DNA of 64,000 nucleotides from Rhodopseudomonas palustris (GTDB lineage Bacteria; Pseudomonadota; Alphaproteobacteria; Rhizobiales; Xanthobacteraceae): contig NZ_CP058907.1 in assembly GCF_013415845.1 (NCBI RefSeq), forward strand, positions 1,922,001 through 1,986,000, written 5' to 3'. The stretch's first letter is position 1. The number at the start of each line of letters is the position of its first letter. Shown one piece after another: positions 1-8,555 of the stretch. Below the pieces are notes generated by a model, which made no database searches, was not told the DNA's origin, and worked only from the letters and a program-made list of their open reading frames with translations. The translations under genes were made by a program, and so were the position numbers.

Positions 1-923
1 CAGGGCCAGACGCCGCCGGGCGCGAGCTGCAGCAGGACCACCAAGAGGATGCCGAACACGATGATCTCGAGCTGGCCCTGGCCGCCGAACAGCAGCGGCA
101 GATAGCCCTGCAGCACTTCCTTCAGGATGATGACGATCGCAGCGCCGAGCACGCCGCCCCAGACATAGCCGGCGCCGCCGACCACGGCGATGAACAGATA
201 CTCGATGCCGGCCTGGGGCCCGAACGGCGTCGGGTTCACGTTGCGCTGAAAATGCGCGTACAGCCAGCCGGAAAGGCCGGCGAGCACCGCGGCGTAGATG
301 AACACCAGAAGCTTGGCGCGCGCGGTCTGCACCCCAAATGCTTCGGCAGCGACATGGCCACGGCGCAGCGCGCGGATCGCGCGGCCGGTGCGGCTGTCGA
401 GCAGGTTCATCGTCAGCACCGCGCTGATCAGTACCATCGCCCAGATCACGAAATAGATCGTGTAAGGATCGTACATGTCGATCGGGCCGATCGACAGCGG
501 TGGCACCCGCGAGATGCCGTCGTTGCGGCCGAGGAAGTCGAGCTTGCTGAACAGGTAGTACAGCGCGATGCCCCAAGCGATGGTGCCGAGCGGCAGATAG
601 TGGCCGGACAGCCGCACTGTCATCAGCCCGAGCAGCACCGCGGCGATGCCGGCGACTGCAAGCGAAGCCGGCAGCGCCAGCCATGGCGACAGGCCATAAA
701 CCGTGGTGATGTAGGCGGTGGTGTAGGCGCCGAAGCCGCAGAATGCGGCCTGGCCGAACGAGGTGAGCCCGCCGACGCCGGTGAGCAGCACCAGGCCCAT
801 CGCCACCAGCGCGGCGAGGCCGATATTGTCGAGCAGCACGATCCAGAACGGCGGAATGCCCGGGATCAGCGGCAGTGCCGTCATCACGGCGGCGAACAGG
901 AAGATCGGCAACCAACGCGGCAT
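1..923 (-). CDS. livM: Branched-chain/aromatic acid ABC transporter permease LivM (3' end outside window)
   Basis: Inner-membrane permease of a Liv-type (HAAT) ABC importer. The minus-strand frame starts at an ATG at 923 (MPRWLPIFLF...) and stays open for about 307 codons to the window edge, so the C-terminus is missing. It is a run of hydrophobic helices with the LivM hallmarks VLLTGVGGLTSFGQAAF near residue 45 and AVVGGAGYVWGGVLGA in the second half. It starts 5 bases after the livH stop, so the two permeases are one operon and should pair in the membrane; the ATPases livG and livF probably lie beyond the left edge. The adjacent CouR-like regulator suggests an aromatic acid substrate rather than leucine; that is inference. 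Confidence 0.9.
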   Translation of the reverse strand, partial: MPRWLPIFLFAAVMTALPLIPGIPPFWIVLLDNIGLAALVAMGLVLLTGVGGLTSFGQAAFCGFGAYTTAYITTVYGLSPWLALPASLAVAGIAAVLLGLMTVRLSGHYLPLGTIAWGIALYYLFSKLDFLGRNDGISRVPPLSIGPIDMYDPYTIYFVIWAMVLISAVLTMNLLDSRTGRAIRALRRGHVAAEAFGVQTARAKLLVFIYAAVLAGLSGWLYAHFQRNVNPTPFGPQAGIEYLFIAVVGGAGYVWGGVLGAAIVIILKEVLQGYLPLLFGGQGQLEIIVFGILLVVLLQLAPGGVWP

Positions 924-928
924 CACGC

Positions 929-1969
929 TTAGTCCTTCTCTTCTTCGACCGCGGGGGCGGCGAGCGAGCGCAGTACCAGCACCGGTAGGATCAGCGTGAA
1001 GACGATGACCTCCTTGTAGTTCGAGGCATAGAACGAGGAGAACGACTCGACGATACCGACCACGATCGCGGCGATGGCGGTGAGCGGATAGCTGACCAAT
1101 CCGCCGATGATCGCGGCAACGAAGCCTTTGAGGCCGATCAGGAAGCCGGTGTCGTAATAGAGCGTGGTGATCGGTACGATCAGGATGCCGGAGATCGCGC
1201 CGATTACCGAGGCGAGCAGGAACGCGATCTGGCCGGAGAGCGAGGTGCGGATGCCGACCAGCCGCGCGCCGAGCCGGTTGACCGCGGTGGCGCGCAGCGC
1301 CTTGCCGTAGCGGGTGTAGCCGAAGAACAGCCACAGCGCCGCCATCAGCGCCAGCGTGATGCCGTACACCGCGAGGCTCTGGCCTGTGAAGATCAGCGGT
1401 CCGACGCTGAGCGCCACGTCCGACAGCGGTGGGCCGCGCAAGCCTTCGGCGCCGAAGAAGATCAGGCCGAAGCCCTGCAGCGCCAAGTGGCAGCCGACCG
1501 AGGCGATCAGCAGCACCAGCACTGAAGTGTGTGCCAGCGGCTGGAAGGCGATGCGATACAGAAACAGCCCGATCGCGGCGACGATCAGCAGCGACAGCGC
1601 GATATTGACGGCGACGCCTGGCTTATGCGCCGGCAGCCAGGTCGCCAGCGCCAGCACGATCGCCGGGAAGGCGATGTAGATCAGCGCCGCGCGCATCACT
1701 TTGGCGACATGCAGCGATTTGCGGGCGCTGAACAGCTCGAAGGCGAACGCCACCAGGCCCATCACCAGCGCAAGCTGCGCGGTGCCCGGCACGCCGCCGG
1801 CCGACAGCGTCGCGTAGGTGAGAGCGCCGAATGTGATGAATTCACCCTGGGGGATCAGGATCACCCGGGTGACCGCAAAGACCAGCACCAGCGCCAGCCC
1901 CAGCAGTGCGTAGATCGCGCCGTTGGTGATACCGTCCTGAACAAGGAACAGCAGAATCGTGGTGTTCAC
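929..1969 (-). CDS. livH: Liv-type ABC transporter permease LivH
   Basis: Second permease of the Liv-type importer, 346 residues from the GTG at 1969. This start is preferred because GGGAGGGG lies about 8 bases upstream. A longer open frame runs back to a TTG at 2062, but that start lies inside the proposed MarR operator. The protein begins with the LivH segment DGITNGAIYALLGLALVLVF and carries TAVNRLGARLVGI and the late helix ...AAIIGGLVSYPLTAIAAIVVGIVE typical of the family. It is longer than the usual 290-310 residues because of an extra hydrophobic part (about residues 60-130). It is divergent from the marR gene and probably repressed from the shared intergenic palindrome. Confidence 0.9.
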   Translation of the reverse strand: MNTTILLFLVQDGITNGAIYALLGLALVLVFAVTRVILIPQGEFITFGALTYATLSAGGVPGTAQLALVMGLVAFAFELFSARKSLHVAKVMRAALIYIAFPAIVLALATWLPAHKPGVAVNIALSLLIVAAIGLFLYRIAFQPLAHTSVLVLLIASVGCHLALQGFGLIFFGAEGLRGPPLSDVALSVGPLIFTGQSLAVYGITLALMAALWLFFGYTRYGKALRATAVNRLGARLVGIRTSLSGQIAFLLASVIGAISGILIVPITTLYYDTGFLIGLKGFVAAIIGGLVSYPLTAIAAIVVGIVESFSSFYASNYKEVIVFTLILPVLVLRSLAAPAVEEEKD

Positions 1970-2043
1970 GCGAACGTCCCCTCCCGCGAAGGCGCGTCGT
2001 TGCGCACCTCCATCTGCCGGCAGTTGAATTCTGCTCAGGCTAT

Positions 2044-2062
2044 TTGATATGGTGCATAACAA
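2044..2062. promoter_or_regulatory. Candidate MarR-family operator between livH and marR
   Basis: TTGATATGGTGCATAACAA is a 19-bp near-perfect palindrome (arms TTG-N-TATG and CATA-N-CAA around GTG). It lies between the divergent livH (GTG 1969) and the MarR gene (GTG 2101). Size and placement match a MarR dimer site controlling both genes. A second AT-rich partial palindrome around ATCGAT follows at 2063-2075. Confidence 0.6.
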
Positions 2063-2100
2063 TTATCGATTATAAGCTCAAGGCCCGCGAGGCGTTCGCG

Positions 2101-2652
2101 GTGACCTCGTCGAACAGGATCACGAGCCCGGCGATGACCACATCGAAAACCGCCGCCGTCGCCAAGCCGACGCGAGCCGGGCGCAAGGCGCCGGCGGTCG
2201 AGACAGCCCCCGAGGCCTCCGAGCTGAAGATGGGTGAGCTGTCGGAGCTGCTCGGCTACGCGCTGAAGCGCGCGCAGCTCCGTGTGTTCGAAGACTTCCT
2301 GCATTGCGTCGCCCCGGTGCAGCTCACCCCGGCGCAGTTCTCGGTGCTTCTGTTGCTCGACGCCAATCCCGGCCGCAATCAGACCGAGATCGCTACCACG
2401 CTCGGCATCCTGCGTCCGAACTTCGTCGCGATGCTCGATGCGCTGGAAGGTCGCGGCCTGTGCGTGCGAACCCGATCGCCGAGCGACCGTCGCTCGCACA
2501 TCCTGATGCTCACCGACAAGGGCCGCGCCACGCTGGCGCGCGCCAAGAAGCTGGTGGCGACCCGCCACGAAGACCGGCTGACCGAACTGCTCGGCCGCGA
2601 CAATCGGGACGCTTTGCTGTCGATGCTCGCGACCATCGCCCGCGAGTTCTGA
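2101..2652 (+). CDS. MarR-family regulator, CouR/FerC/HcaR-like
   Basis: Winged-helix dimeric repressor of about 183 residues. GTG 2101 has GAGG 8 bases upstream; ATG 2134 is an alternative start giving 172 residues. A low-complexity N-terminal tail precedes helix ELLGYALKRAQLRVFEDF, close to the LGYxLRRAQL pattern of the MarR subgroup that binds hydroxycinnamoyl-CoA or other aryl-CoA esters. The recognition helix region (QTEIATTLGILRPNFVAMLDALE) is followed by the wing SPSDRRSHILMLTDKG with the usual DxR motif. It is divergent from livHM with a clear palindrome between them, so it probably represses aromatic acid uptake and is released by an aryl-CoA. The ligand is inferred from family resemblance only. 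Confidence 0.85.
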   Translation: MTSSNRITSPAMTTSKTAAVAKPTRAGRKAPAVETAPEASELKMGELSELLGYALKRAQLRVFEDFLHCVAPVQLTPAQFSVLLLLDANPGRNQTEIATTLGILRPNFVAMLDALEGRGLCVRTRSPSDRRSHILMLTDKGRATLARAKKLVATRHEDRLTELLGRDNRDALLSMLATIAREF

Positions 2653-2788
2653 ACACGCCAGCGATCAGCGATCCTACGATGCGGTCCAGATCGTGGTGAT
2701 CGCGTGGGTCGACAAGTTCGCGCAGAGTGGAGCTAAGCGTATCTGTTTGTCAGCGCAACTGTGAGGCGAGTTCGCCCGCGCGATAGCG

Positions 2789-4519
2789 TTACGGGAGGAC
2801 TTCCCTGCGTTCGGCGAGGCGAGCATCTAGGGCGGCGCGCTTATCGGACAGCAGGCCGTTGTCGGCGGCTTCGATCACCTCGAACAGCTCGCGGGCGTCG
2901 GCCAGCCGGGTGACGGTGACGTAGTCCGCACCCGCCTGATACATCGCCTCGACATCGGCGAGCAGGTCGGCGGTTGCGACGATCTGTGCGTTGGGATTGA
3001 GCGCGCGGACGTGGCGCACCAGCCGCTCGTTGGTGGCGCCCTTCAGCAGCGAGTCCGGCACGCTGAGAATGATGATTTCGGCCTTCGCCACGCCGGCGTG
3101 CAGCAGCGTGTCGACGTTGCTGATATCGCCGTAGATCACGTGCATGCCACGCTCGGTGAGGGTACGATACACCATCGGGTTGAAGTCGATCACACTGATC
3201 TGCTTGAGGAGCTCCGGGGTGTGCTGCTCGATCTCGCTGACCAGCGCGCTGGCGGCGCGGAAGAAGCCCAGGATCACGATGCGATGCACCGCGCCGTGGC
3301 CGGCCTCGGCAGCGGCCTCGGCGCCGCTTTGCTGCTGGCCGAGATCGCGGAAGCCGAATTTGGTCAGCGATCCGATCGCGCGGCGGGTGATCGGATCGCT
3401 GCGCATGATCACGAAGGTCGACAAAACCGCCAAGAGCACGAAGGCGAACGACGCCGCGCTCGCGGTCTGGGTGCCGATATGTCCGGCGGCGACGCCGGTC
3501 TGGATCACCACCAGCGAGAACTCGCTGATCTGCGCCAGGTTCAGCGCCGGCAGCAGGCTGGCACGCAGGCCCTGCTTCATCAGATACAGCGGCAGGAAGG
3601 TGGTGAGCAGCCGGCTCGCCAGCGTGAATACCGCGATCGCCAGCGCCAGTCCGATCACCGAGCCGTTCGGGATCGGGATCGTCATGCCGAGCGCGACGAA
3701 GAACAGCGTGATGAAGAAGTCTCGCAGCGTCGTCACCTTGGCGGTGACGTCGAGCGCATAGGGGAAGGTCGACAGCGACACGCCGGCGACCAGCGCGCCC
3801 ATCTCGCGCGACAGATGCAGCCGCTCGGCGATTTCGCCGATCAGAAAGCACCACGCCAGCGCGCCGAGCAGCACCAGTTCGGGCGTGCGGGCAATGCGGT
3901 GAAACAGCCAGGGCAGCACGTAGCGCGACAGCGCCAGCGCAGTCGCGACCAGCGCGACGACACGCGCGATCGACAGCAGCAGCACCGAGATCTGCAGGTC
4001 GGCGAGACTCGGCTGCACCGCCAGGAACAGGATCGCGAAGATGTCCTGCAGCACCAGGATGCCGAGTGTGATGCGACCGGGCAGGGTGTCGAGCTCGCGC
4101 TTCTCGTACAGGACCTTGACGATGATCACGGTGGAGGACAGCGCGCACGCCACCGTCAGATACAGCGCGTCGAAATGGCCGCCGCCGAGGCTGAGCCCGA
4201 TGCCGACGAAGAAGGCGAGGCCGAGAAGCACGCCGCCGGCGATCTGTCCGCCGGCCGCCACCAGGATCACCGGGCCTGCCCGGATGATCTTCTTCAGATC
4301 GATCTCGAGGCCGATCATGAACAGCATAAAGATCAGCCCGAGCTCGGAGATCACCGAGATCGAGTTCTCGGATTTCACCCAGCCAAGGCCGAATGGACCG
4401 ATGACGAAACCGCCGATAAGGTAGGCGAGGATCAATGGCTGACGGAAAAAATGCGCCGCCAGTCCGAGCAGCCAGGCGAACAGGATGCTCAGCGTGATAT
4501 CGCCAATCAGTTCGTGCAT
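2789..4519 (-). CDS. CPA2-family cation:proton antiporter with C-terminal TrkA-N domain
   Basis: Monovalent cation:proton antiporter of the KefB/KefC/YbaL group, 576 residues from ATG 4519 (GGAAGG 5 bases upstream; the frame stays open further but without a site). Residues 1-385 hold about 12 membrane helices, including LIGGFVIGPFGLG, GLIFMLFMIGLEID and the NLAQISEFSLVV helix. Residues from about 425 onward form a TrkA-N/RCK-type cytosolic domain. Its nucleotide-binding turn reads ILGFFRAASAL instead of the usual GxGxxG, so NAD binding may be weak or lost. It is divergent from the DUF3124 gene with 48 bp between them. The transported ion cannot be told from sequence. Confidence 0.9.
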   Translation of the reverse strand: MHELIGDITLSILFAWLLGLAAHFFRQPLILAYLIGGFVIGPFGLGWVKSENSISVISELGLIFMLFMIGLEIDLKKIIRAGPVILVAAGGQIAGGVLLGLAFFVGIGLSLGGGHFDALYLTVACALSSTVIIVKVLYEKRELDTLPGRITLGILVLQDIFAILFLAVQPSLADLQISVLLLSIARVVALVATALALSRYVLPWLFHRIARTPELVLLGALAWCFLIGEIAERLHLSREMGALVAGVSLSTFPYALDVTAKVTTLRDFFITLFFVALGMTIPIPNGSVIGLALAIAVFTLASRLLTTFLPLYLMKQGLRASLLPALNLAQISEFSLVVIQTGVAAGHIGTQTASAASFAFVLLAVLSTFVIMRSDPITRRAIGSLTKFGFRDLGQQQSGAEAAAEAGHGAVHRIVILGFFRAASALVSEIEQHTPELLKQISVIDFNPMVYRTLTERGMHVIYGDISNVDTLLHAGVAKAEIIILSVPDSLLKGATNERLVRHVRALNPNAQIVATADLLADVEAMYQAGADYVTVTRLADARELFEVIEAADNGLLSDKRAALDARLAERREVLP

Positions 4520-4567
4520 GCACCTTCCGCCGTGGAATGCCTTGGCGCGAACACTAAAGGGACAGCC

Positions 4568-5152
4568 ATGCTGAGACAATGCATCGGGAGCCTGGCTCGC
4601 GGAACGAGACGCCATTACGTCGGCGCTCGCGTGATTCTCTGGCTGACATGCCTGATTCTGTCGGCTGGCGCACCGGCTTTGGCGCAATCACCGGCCCCGC
4701 GGGACATCGCCAAGGCATTCGCCGGCTCGCTGACCGCGCTGCCGAGCGAGCCGCTAACCATCGGCGGCTCGATCTATGTGCCGGCCTATTCCAGCGTGTC
4801 GATCAATCAAGGCGGGGCGCGGGCGGATTTTTCCGTGACGCTGAGCATCCACAACGCCTCCGAGACCAAGCCGCTGGTGATCAAGCGGATCGCCTACTAC
4901 GATGGCGCCGGTAAAATAGTGGAGAGCCATCTCAAGGAGCCGGTGGCGCTGAAGCCGTTCGCCACCATCGAGGCGTTCGTCGCCACGCTCGACACCCGCG
5001 GCGGAACCGGCGCCAATTTCGTGATCGACTGGGCGGCGGCCGGCGACATCGCCGAGCCGGTGACCGAGGCGCTGATGATCGGCACCTTCGCCAACGGTCA
5101 TTACGCCTTCATCTCGCAAGGCCGTCCGATCCGATCCACCGCGGGCCGCTGA
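4568..5152 (+). CDS. DUF3124 family exported protein
   Basis: Protein of 194 residues with a hydrophobic signal segment (VILWLTCLILSAGAPALAQ) cleavable near residue 40, so it is probably periplasmic. ATG 4568 has AAAGGGA about 6 bases upstream. The mature part contains IYVPAYSSVSI, FSVTLSIHNAS and IKRIAYYDGAGKIVE, and ends in a beta-rich segment with IGTFANGHYAFISQGRPI, which fits the DUF3124 family of unknown function. It is divergent from the CPA2 antiporter, and the shared 48-bp promoter region hints at a common envelope or ion-stress role, which is inference. A much longer open frame upstream is antisense to the antiporter and is not coding. Confidence 0.8.
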   Translation: MLRQCIGSLARGTRRHYVGARVILWLTCLILSAGAPALAQSPAPRDIAKAFAGSLTALPSEPLTIGGSIYVPAYSSVSINQGGARADFSVTLSIHNASETKPLVIKRIAYYDGAGKIVESHLKEPVALKPFATIEAFVATLDTRGGTGANFVIDWAAAGDIAEPVTEALMIGTFANGHYAFISQGRPIRSTAGR

Positions 5153-5262
5153 GCCGCCGACTGCCGCGGGCCGGTCGACCGGTAGCCCTACACCCGGATG
5201 CTTCTCTTTATACCGCCTACGCGCTAGGTTCCCGGCTATCACGGCAACCAGGGCAGGGCGGC

Positions 5263-6837
5263 ATGGACAAATCTGAGACGGACGATCTGCGCGCCCGTGG
5301 ATGGTGGACCGGCCTCGCAATCGCGGTGCTGTTGCTCGGCCTGCCGCTGGCGGTTTGGCTCGATCTCACCAACCTCGCCGATGCCGCGCTTCGCCGTCAG
5401 GCGTCCGACTTGAATTCGGTCATCAAGAGCGTCCGCCACTACTACGCCGCCAATGTGGTGGGGCGCATCCTGTCCCATCCCGGGCAGGTGCAGGTGATTC
5501 ACGACTACGAGAATGTGCCCGGCGCGATTCCGATCCCGGCGACGCTGTCGCTCGAACTCGGCAAGGTGATCGGCGAGCAGCAGAGCAACATCACCTACCG
5601 CTTCGTCTCGGATTATCCGTTCGCCACCCGCGCGCCGCATCAGCTCGATGCCTTCGAGCGGGATGCGCTTGCCGCGCTGCGCAAGGACGCGAGCGAGAAC
5701 ATTGTGTCGGCCTCAGCAGGGCTGTTCAGCGACAGCGTCCGGCTGGTGTCGCCGGTGACGATGGCGCCGGCCTGCGTCGCTTGCCACAACAGCCATCCCG
5801 AAAGCCCGAAGCGCGACTGGAAGGTCGGCGATGTCCGTGGCATCCAGGAAGTGATGATCACCCAGCCGATCGCCGCCAACCTGTTCTCGTTCAAGTTCCT
5901 GCTGGCTTACTTCGTCCTGGCGGCGGTGTGCGGCGTGTCGTTCCTGACGATGCAGCGCCGGCAGTCGCAGAAGATCCTGGCGATGAACCACGAGCTGGAG
6001 ACCAACAACGACTTCCTGGCTTCGCTGTCGATGAAGATCTCGCGCTACATCCCGCCGCAGATCTACAAGAGCATCTTCTCCGGACAGAAGGACGTCGTCA
6101 TCCACACCGAGCGCAAGAAGCTGACGATCTTCTTCTCCGACATCCAGAACTTCACCGCCACCACCGAGCGGCTGCAGCCGGAGCTGATCACACAGCTTCT
6201 CAACGAGTACTTTACCGAGATGTCCGAGATCGCGCACCGCTACGGCGGCACGATCGACAAGTTTATCGGCGATGCGATGCTGATCTTCTTCGGCGATCCG
6301 GAAACCAAGGGCGACCGCGCCGACGCGCAGGCCTGCGTGCGGATGGCGTGGGCGATGCAGCGCCGGCTGTCCGAGCTGAACGCCAAATGGCGCGCCGCCG
6401 GAATCGAGCAGCCGTTCCGGTCGCGGATCGGGATCAATTCCGGCTATTGCAATGTCGGCAATTTCGGTAGCGCCGACCGGATGGACTACACCATCATCGG
6501 CGCCGAGGCGAACCTCGCCGCGCGGCTGCAGTCGATCGCCGAACCGGGCGGCATCGTGGTTTCGTACGAAACCTATGCGTTGGTCAGCGACATCATCGAC
6601 GCCCACGCGCTGCCGTCGATCACCATGAAGGGGATCAGCCGCGAGGTGGTGCCGTACGCGATCGATCACCTCCGGGACGGCAGCGAAGCCTCGGCGGTGG
6701 TGATCGAGAAGATGCCGGGGTTCGATTTCCATCTCGACACCGCAGCCGTCGCCGCCACCGACAGCGAGCGCGTCCGCTCGGTGCTGCTCCAGGCGCTATC
6801 CTCGCTCGACCGGCGACAGCCGAAGGCGGCGGAATAG
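5263..6837 (+). CDS. Membrane adenylate/guanylate cyclase with DUF3365 haem-type sensor domain
   Basis: Class III nucleotide cyclase of 524 residues, probably making cAMP. A membrane helix at about 14-33 precedes a periplasmic DUF3365 (Tll0287-like) domain with a CVACH haem c motif at residues 171-175, followed by SHPESPKRDWKVGDVRG. A second helix lies at about 207-230. The cytosolic catalytic domain contains TIFFSDIQNFTATTE (metal Asp), TIDKFIGDAMLIFFGDP (second metal Asp) and a glycine-rich region with MDYTIIGAEANLAARLQ. The architecture suggests that redox state or gas bound at the haem controls cyclic nucleotide production. The start has AGGGCGG just upstream. It stands alone between DUF3124 and glycerate kinase. 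Confidence 0.9.
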   Translation: MDKSETDDLRARGWWTGLAIAVLLLGLPLAVWLDLTNLADAALRRQASDLNSVIKSVRHYYAANVVGRILSHPGQVQVIHDYENVPGAIPIPATLSLELGKVIGEQQSNITYRFVSDYPFATRAPHQLDAFERDALAALRKDASENIVSASAGLFSDSVRLVSPVTMAPACVACHNSHPESPKRDWKVGDVRGIQEVMITQPIAANLFSFKFLLAYFVLAAVCGVSFLTMQRRQSQKILAMNHELETNNDFLASLSMKISRYIPPQIYKSIFSGQKDVVIHTERKKLTIFFSDIQNFTATTERLQPELITQLLNEYFTEMSEIAHRYGGTIDKFIGDAMLIFFGDPETKGDRADAQACVRMAWAMQRRLSELNAKWRAAGIEQPFRSRIGINSGYCNVGNFGSADRMDYTIIGAEANLAARLQSIAEPGGIVVSYETYALVSDIIDAHALPSITMKGISREVVPYAIDHLRDGSEASAVVIEKMPGFDFHLDTAAVAATDSERVRSVLLQALSSLDRRQPKAAE

Positions 6838-6852
6838 CAGGCACAATCACCA

Positions 6853-6966
6853 CGTCATCGCCGGGCTCGACCCGGCGACCATCTTCCAGAAGAAATGGAT
6901 GCACGGGCCTTCGCCGCGCCGGAGGGGCTACGGCCACGCAGGCGGGGCAAGCCCGCGCATGACGGG
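6853..6966. repeat. Type A dispersed palindromic repeat (degenerate)
   Basis: Outer arms GTCATCGCCGGGCTCGACCC and GGCAAGCCCGCGCATGACGG are an imperfect inverted pair, the same family as the copy inside dnaE2 at 15927-16017. It lies downstream of the cyclase gene, back to back with a type B element. Confidence 0.65.
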
Positions 6967-6976
6967 GAATAAGACC

Positions 6977-7063
6977 CCGTCATTGCGAGCGAAGCGCGGC
7001 AATGCAGGGCCCTGTGCACTGTGGCTTCAGGATTGCTCCGTCGCTGCGCTTCTCGCGATGACG
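6977..7063. repeat. Type B dispersed palindromic repeat
   Basis: Begins CCGTCATTGCGAGCGAAGC and ends GCTTCTCGCGATGACG, an inverted pair related to the copies at 15348-15427 and 61974-62079. It sits between the cyclase and glycerate kinase genes, which converge on it. Confidence 0.7.
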
Positions 7064-7077
7064 ACGGTGCGGGCGCC

Positions 7078-8358
7078 TCACACCAAGATCACACGGATAT
7101 CGTTGACGTTGGTCAGTGTCGGGCCGGTGATCAGCAGGTCGCCGGTTTTGGCGAAGAAGCCGGTGGCGTCGTTGTCGGCGAGATACGCGGCGGGATCGAG
7201 CTGCAACGCCGCGATCTGTGTGAAGGTTGCCGCGTCGATCAGTGCGCCGGCGGGGTCGTCGGCTTTGCCGGCGCCGCCGTCGGCGCCGTCGGTGTCGGCC
7301 GCGAGCGCCGCGATGCCGGGCAGATCAGACAGCTGCTGCGCCAGCGCCAGCGCGTATTCCTGGTTAGGGCCGCCGCGGCCCTGACCGCGCACCGTGACGG
7401 TCAATTCGCCGCCGGACAGGATCGCCAGTTTGCGCCCCGCAGCCCGAGCCTCGCGCGCGAGCCGGGCGTGTGAGGCTGCAACGTCACGGGCTTCGCCTTC
7501 GAGATCGGCGCCGAGATCGGCGACCTCGTAGCCGGCGTCGCGCGCAACTTGGATGGCCGCATCGAGCGACTGTCGCGGCCGCGCGATGATCTCGAACCGC
7601 GCATGCGCAAACGCGCCGTCGCTGGCCTTGATGCTTTCGTTGCGCTCATCGTTCAGCGCGGCGGCGACCGCCGGATCGAGTTCCAGACCATAGCGTGCCA
7701 CCAGCGCGCGGGCATCGGCCAGCGTGGTCGGATCGGGCACGGTCGGGCCCGACGCAATGGCAGACGGTTCGTCGCGCGGCACGTCGGAGATCGCCAGCGT
7801 CACGATCTGCCCGGCGTGCTGACCGGCGCGAGCGAGGCGGCCGCCTTTGATCCGCGACAGATGTTTACGTACCGTGTTGACCTCGCCGATCGGTGCGCCG
7901 GAGCGCAGCAGTGCCCGGGTCGCCTGCTGTTTCTGCGCCAGCGTCACGCCCTCCGTCGGCGCGATCCAATTGGCCGAGCCGCCGCCGGACAGCAGCACGA
8001 GCAACAGGTCGTCCTGCGTGGCGGTGGCGGCGAGGGCGAGGCTCGTTTCGGCGCCGCGCACCCCGGCGGCGTCGGGCATCGGATGGCCGGCCTCGATCAC
8101 CTCGATGACGCGCGTCGGCATACGGTGTCCGTGGCGCGTGGTGGCGATGCCGATCAGTCGCGACGGTTCCAGACCCAATGTGTCGAGATAGTGCCGCTCG
8201 GCGGCGGCGGCCATTGCGGCAGCACCCTTGCCGGCCGCGAGGCAGATGATCCGTCCGCTCGGCGCCGGCGGCAGATGCGCGGCGAGAATGCGGTCGGGAT
8301 GCGCGGCGGCGACGGCCGCATCGAAGATGGCGCGGAGCAGTGGGCGACGATCGGTCAT
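7078..8358 (-). CDS. Glycerate 2-kinase, TtuD/GckA (MOFRL) family
   Basis: ATP-dependent glycerate kinase of 426 residues, expected to make 2-phosphoglycerate and feed glyoxylate or photorespiratory C2 carbon into glycolysis. The N-terminal domain has CLAAGKGAAAMA (catalytic Lys) and LLSGGGSANWIAP (nucleotide/substrate loop). The C-terminal MOFRL domain has LAILSGGELTVTV, LAADTDGADGGAG and the closing GPTLTNVNDIRVILV. Length is normal for the family. It converges with the cyclase gene across a pair of palindromic repeats. It lies downstream of the binding-protein gene on the same strand, but a strong terminator between them argues for separate transcription. Confidence 0.92.
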   Translation of the reverse strand: MTDRRPLLRAIFDAAVAAAHPDRILAAHLPPAPSGRIICLAAGKGAAAMAAAAERHYLDTLGLEPSRLIGIATTRHGHRMPTRVIEVIEAGHPMPDAAGVRGAETSLALAATATQDDLLLVLLSGGGSANWIAPTEGVTLAQKQQATRALLRSGAPIGEVNTVRKHLSRIKGGRLARAGQHAGQIVTLAISDVPRDEPSAIASGPTVPDPTTLADARALVARYGLELDPAVAAALNDERNESIKASDGAFAHARFEIIARPRQSLDAAIQVARDAGYEVADLGADLEGEARDVAASHARLAREARAAGRKLAILSGGELTVTVRGQGRGGPNQEYALALAQQLSDLPGIAALAADTDGADGGAGKADDPAGALIDAATFTQIAALQLDPAAYLADNDATGFFAKTGDLLITGPTLTNVNDIRVILV

Positions 8359-8493
8359 GCGCCCGTTGTGGCAGGCGCACCGCGGGGCGGCAAGACGGAC
8401 GCGCCGAGACCGAGCAGGACGACGAGCCGTCCCGCTTCTTGTGCCGGGCCACCTTCACCCACGAGGGCAGAAGGGAAGAGCTGTGGCATCCTG

Positions 8494-8527
8494 ACGAAAA
8501 AGCCCTCCGCGGTGATCGCGGAGGGCT
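8494..8527 (-). terminator. Rho-independent terminator of the binding-protein gene
   Basis: Perfect 11-bp stem (AGCCCTCCGCG / CGCGGAGGGCT) with a 5-base loop, followed on the minus strand by TTTTTCG. It begins about 28 bases after the stop of the gene at 8556-9791. Confidence 0.9.
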
Positions 8528-8555
8528 GGTTCGTCGAGGCGAAGAAGAGGGCGAA

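Noticed and set aside
1970..2062. LivH extended to a TTG at 2062
   Set aside because: The extra residues are not LivH-like and the start lies in the intergenic palindrome; GTG 1969 has a strong site.
2044..2100. Longer MarR reading frame from a TTG at 2044
   Set aside because: It would start inside the proposed operator and has no ribosome site; GTG 2101 has GAGG at proper distance.
3011..4567. Long plus-strand open frame running into the DUF3124 gene
   Set aside because: It is antisense to the CPA2 antiporter, Asp/Arg/Gln-rich low-complexity translation, and simply lacks stops because of GC content.
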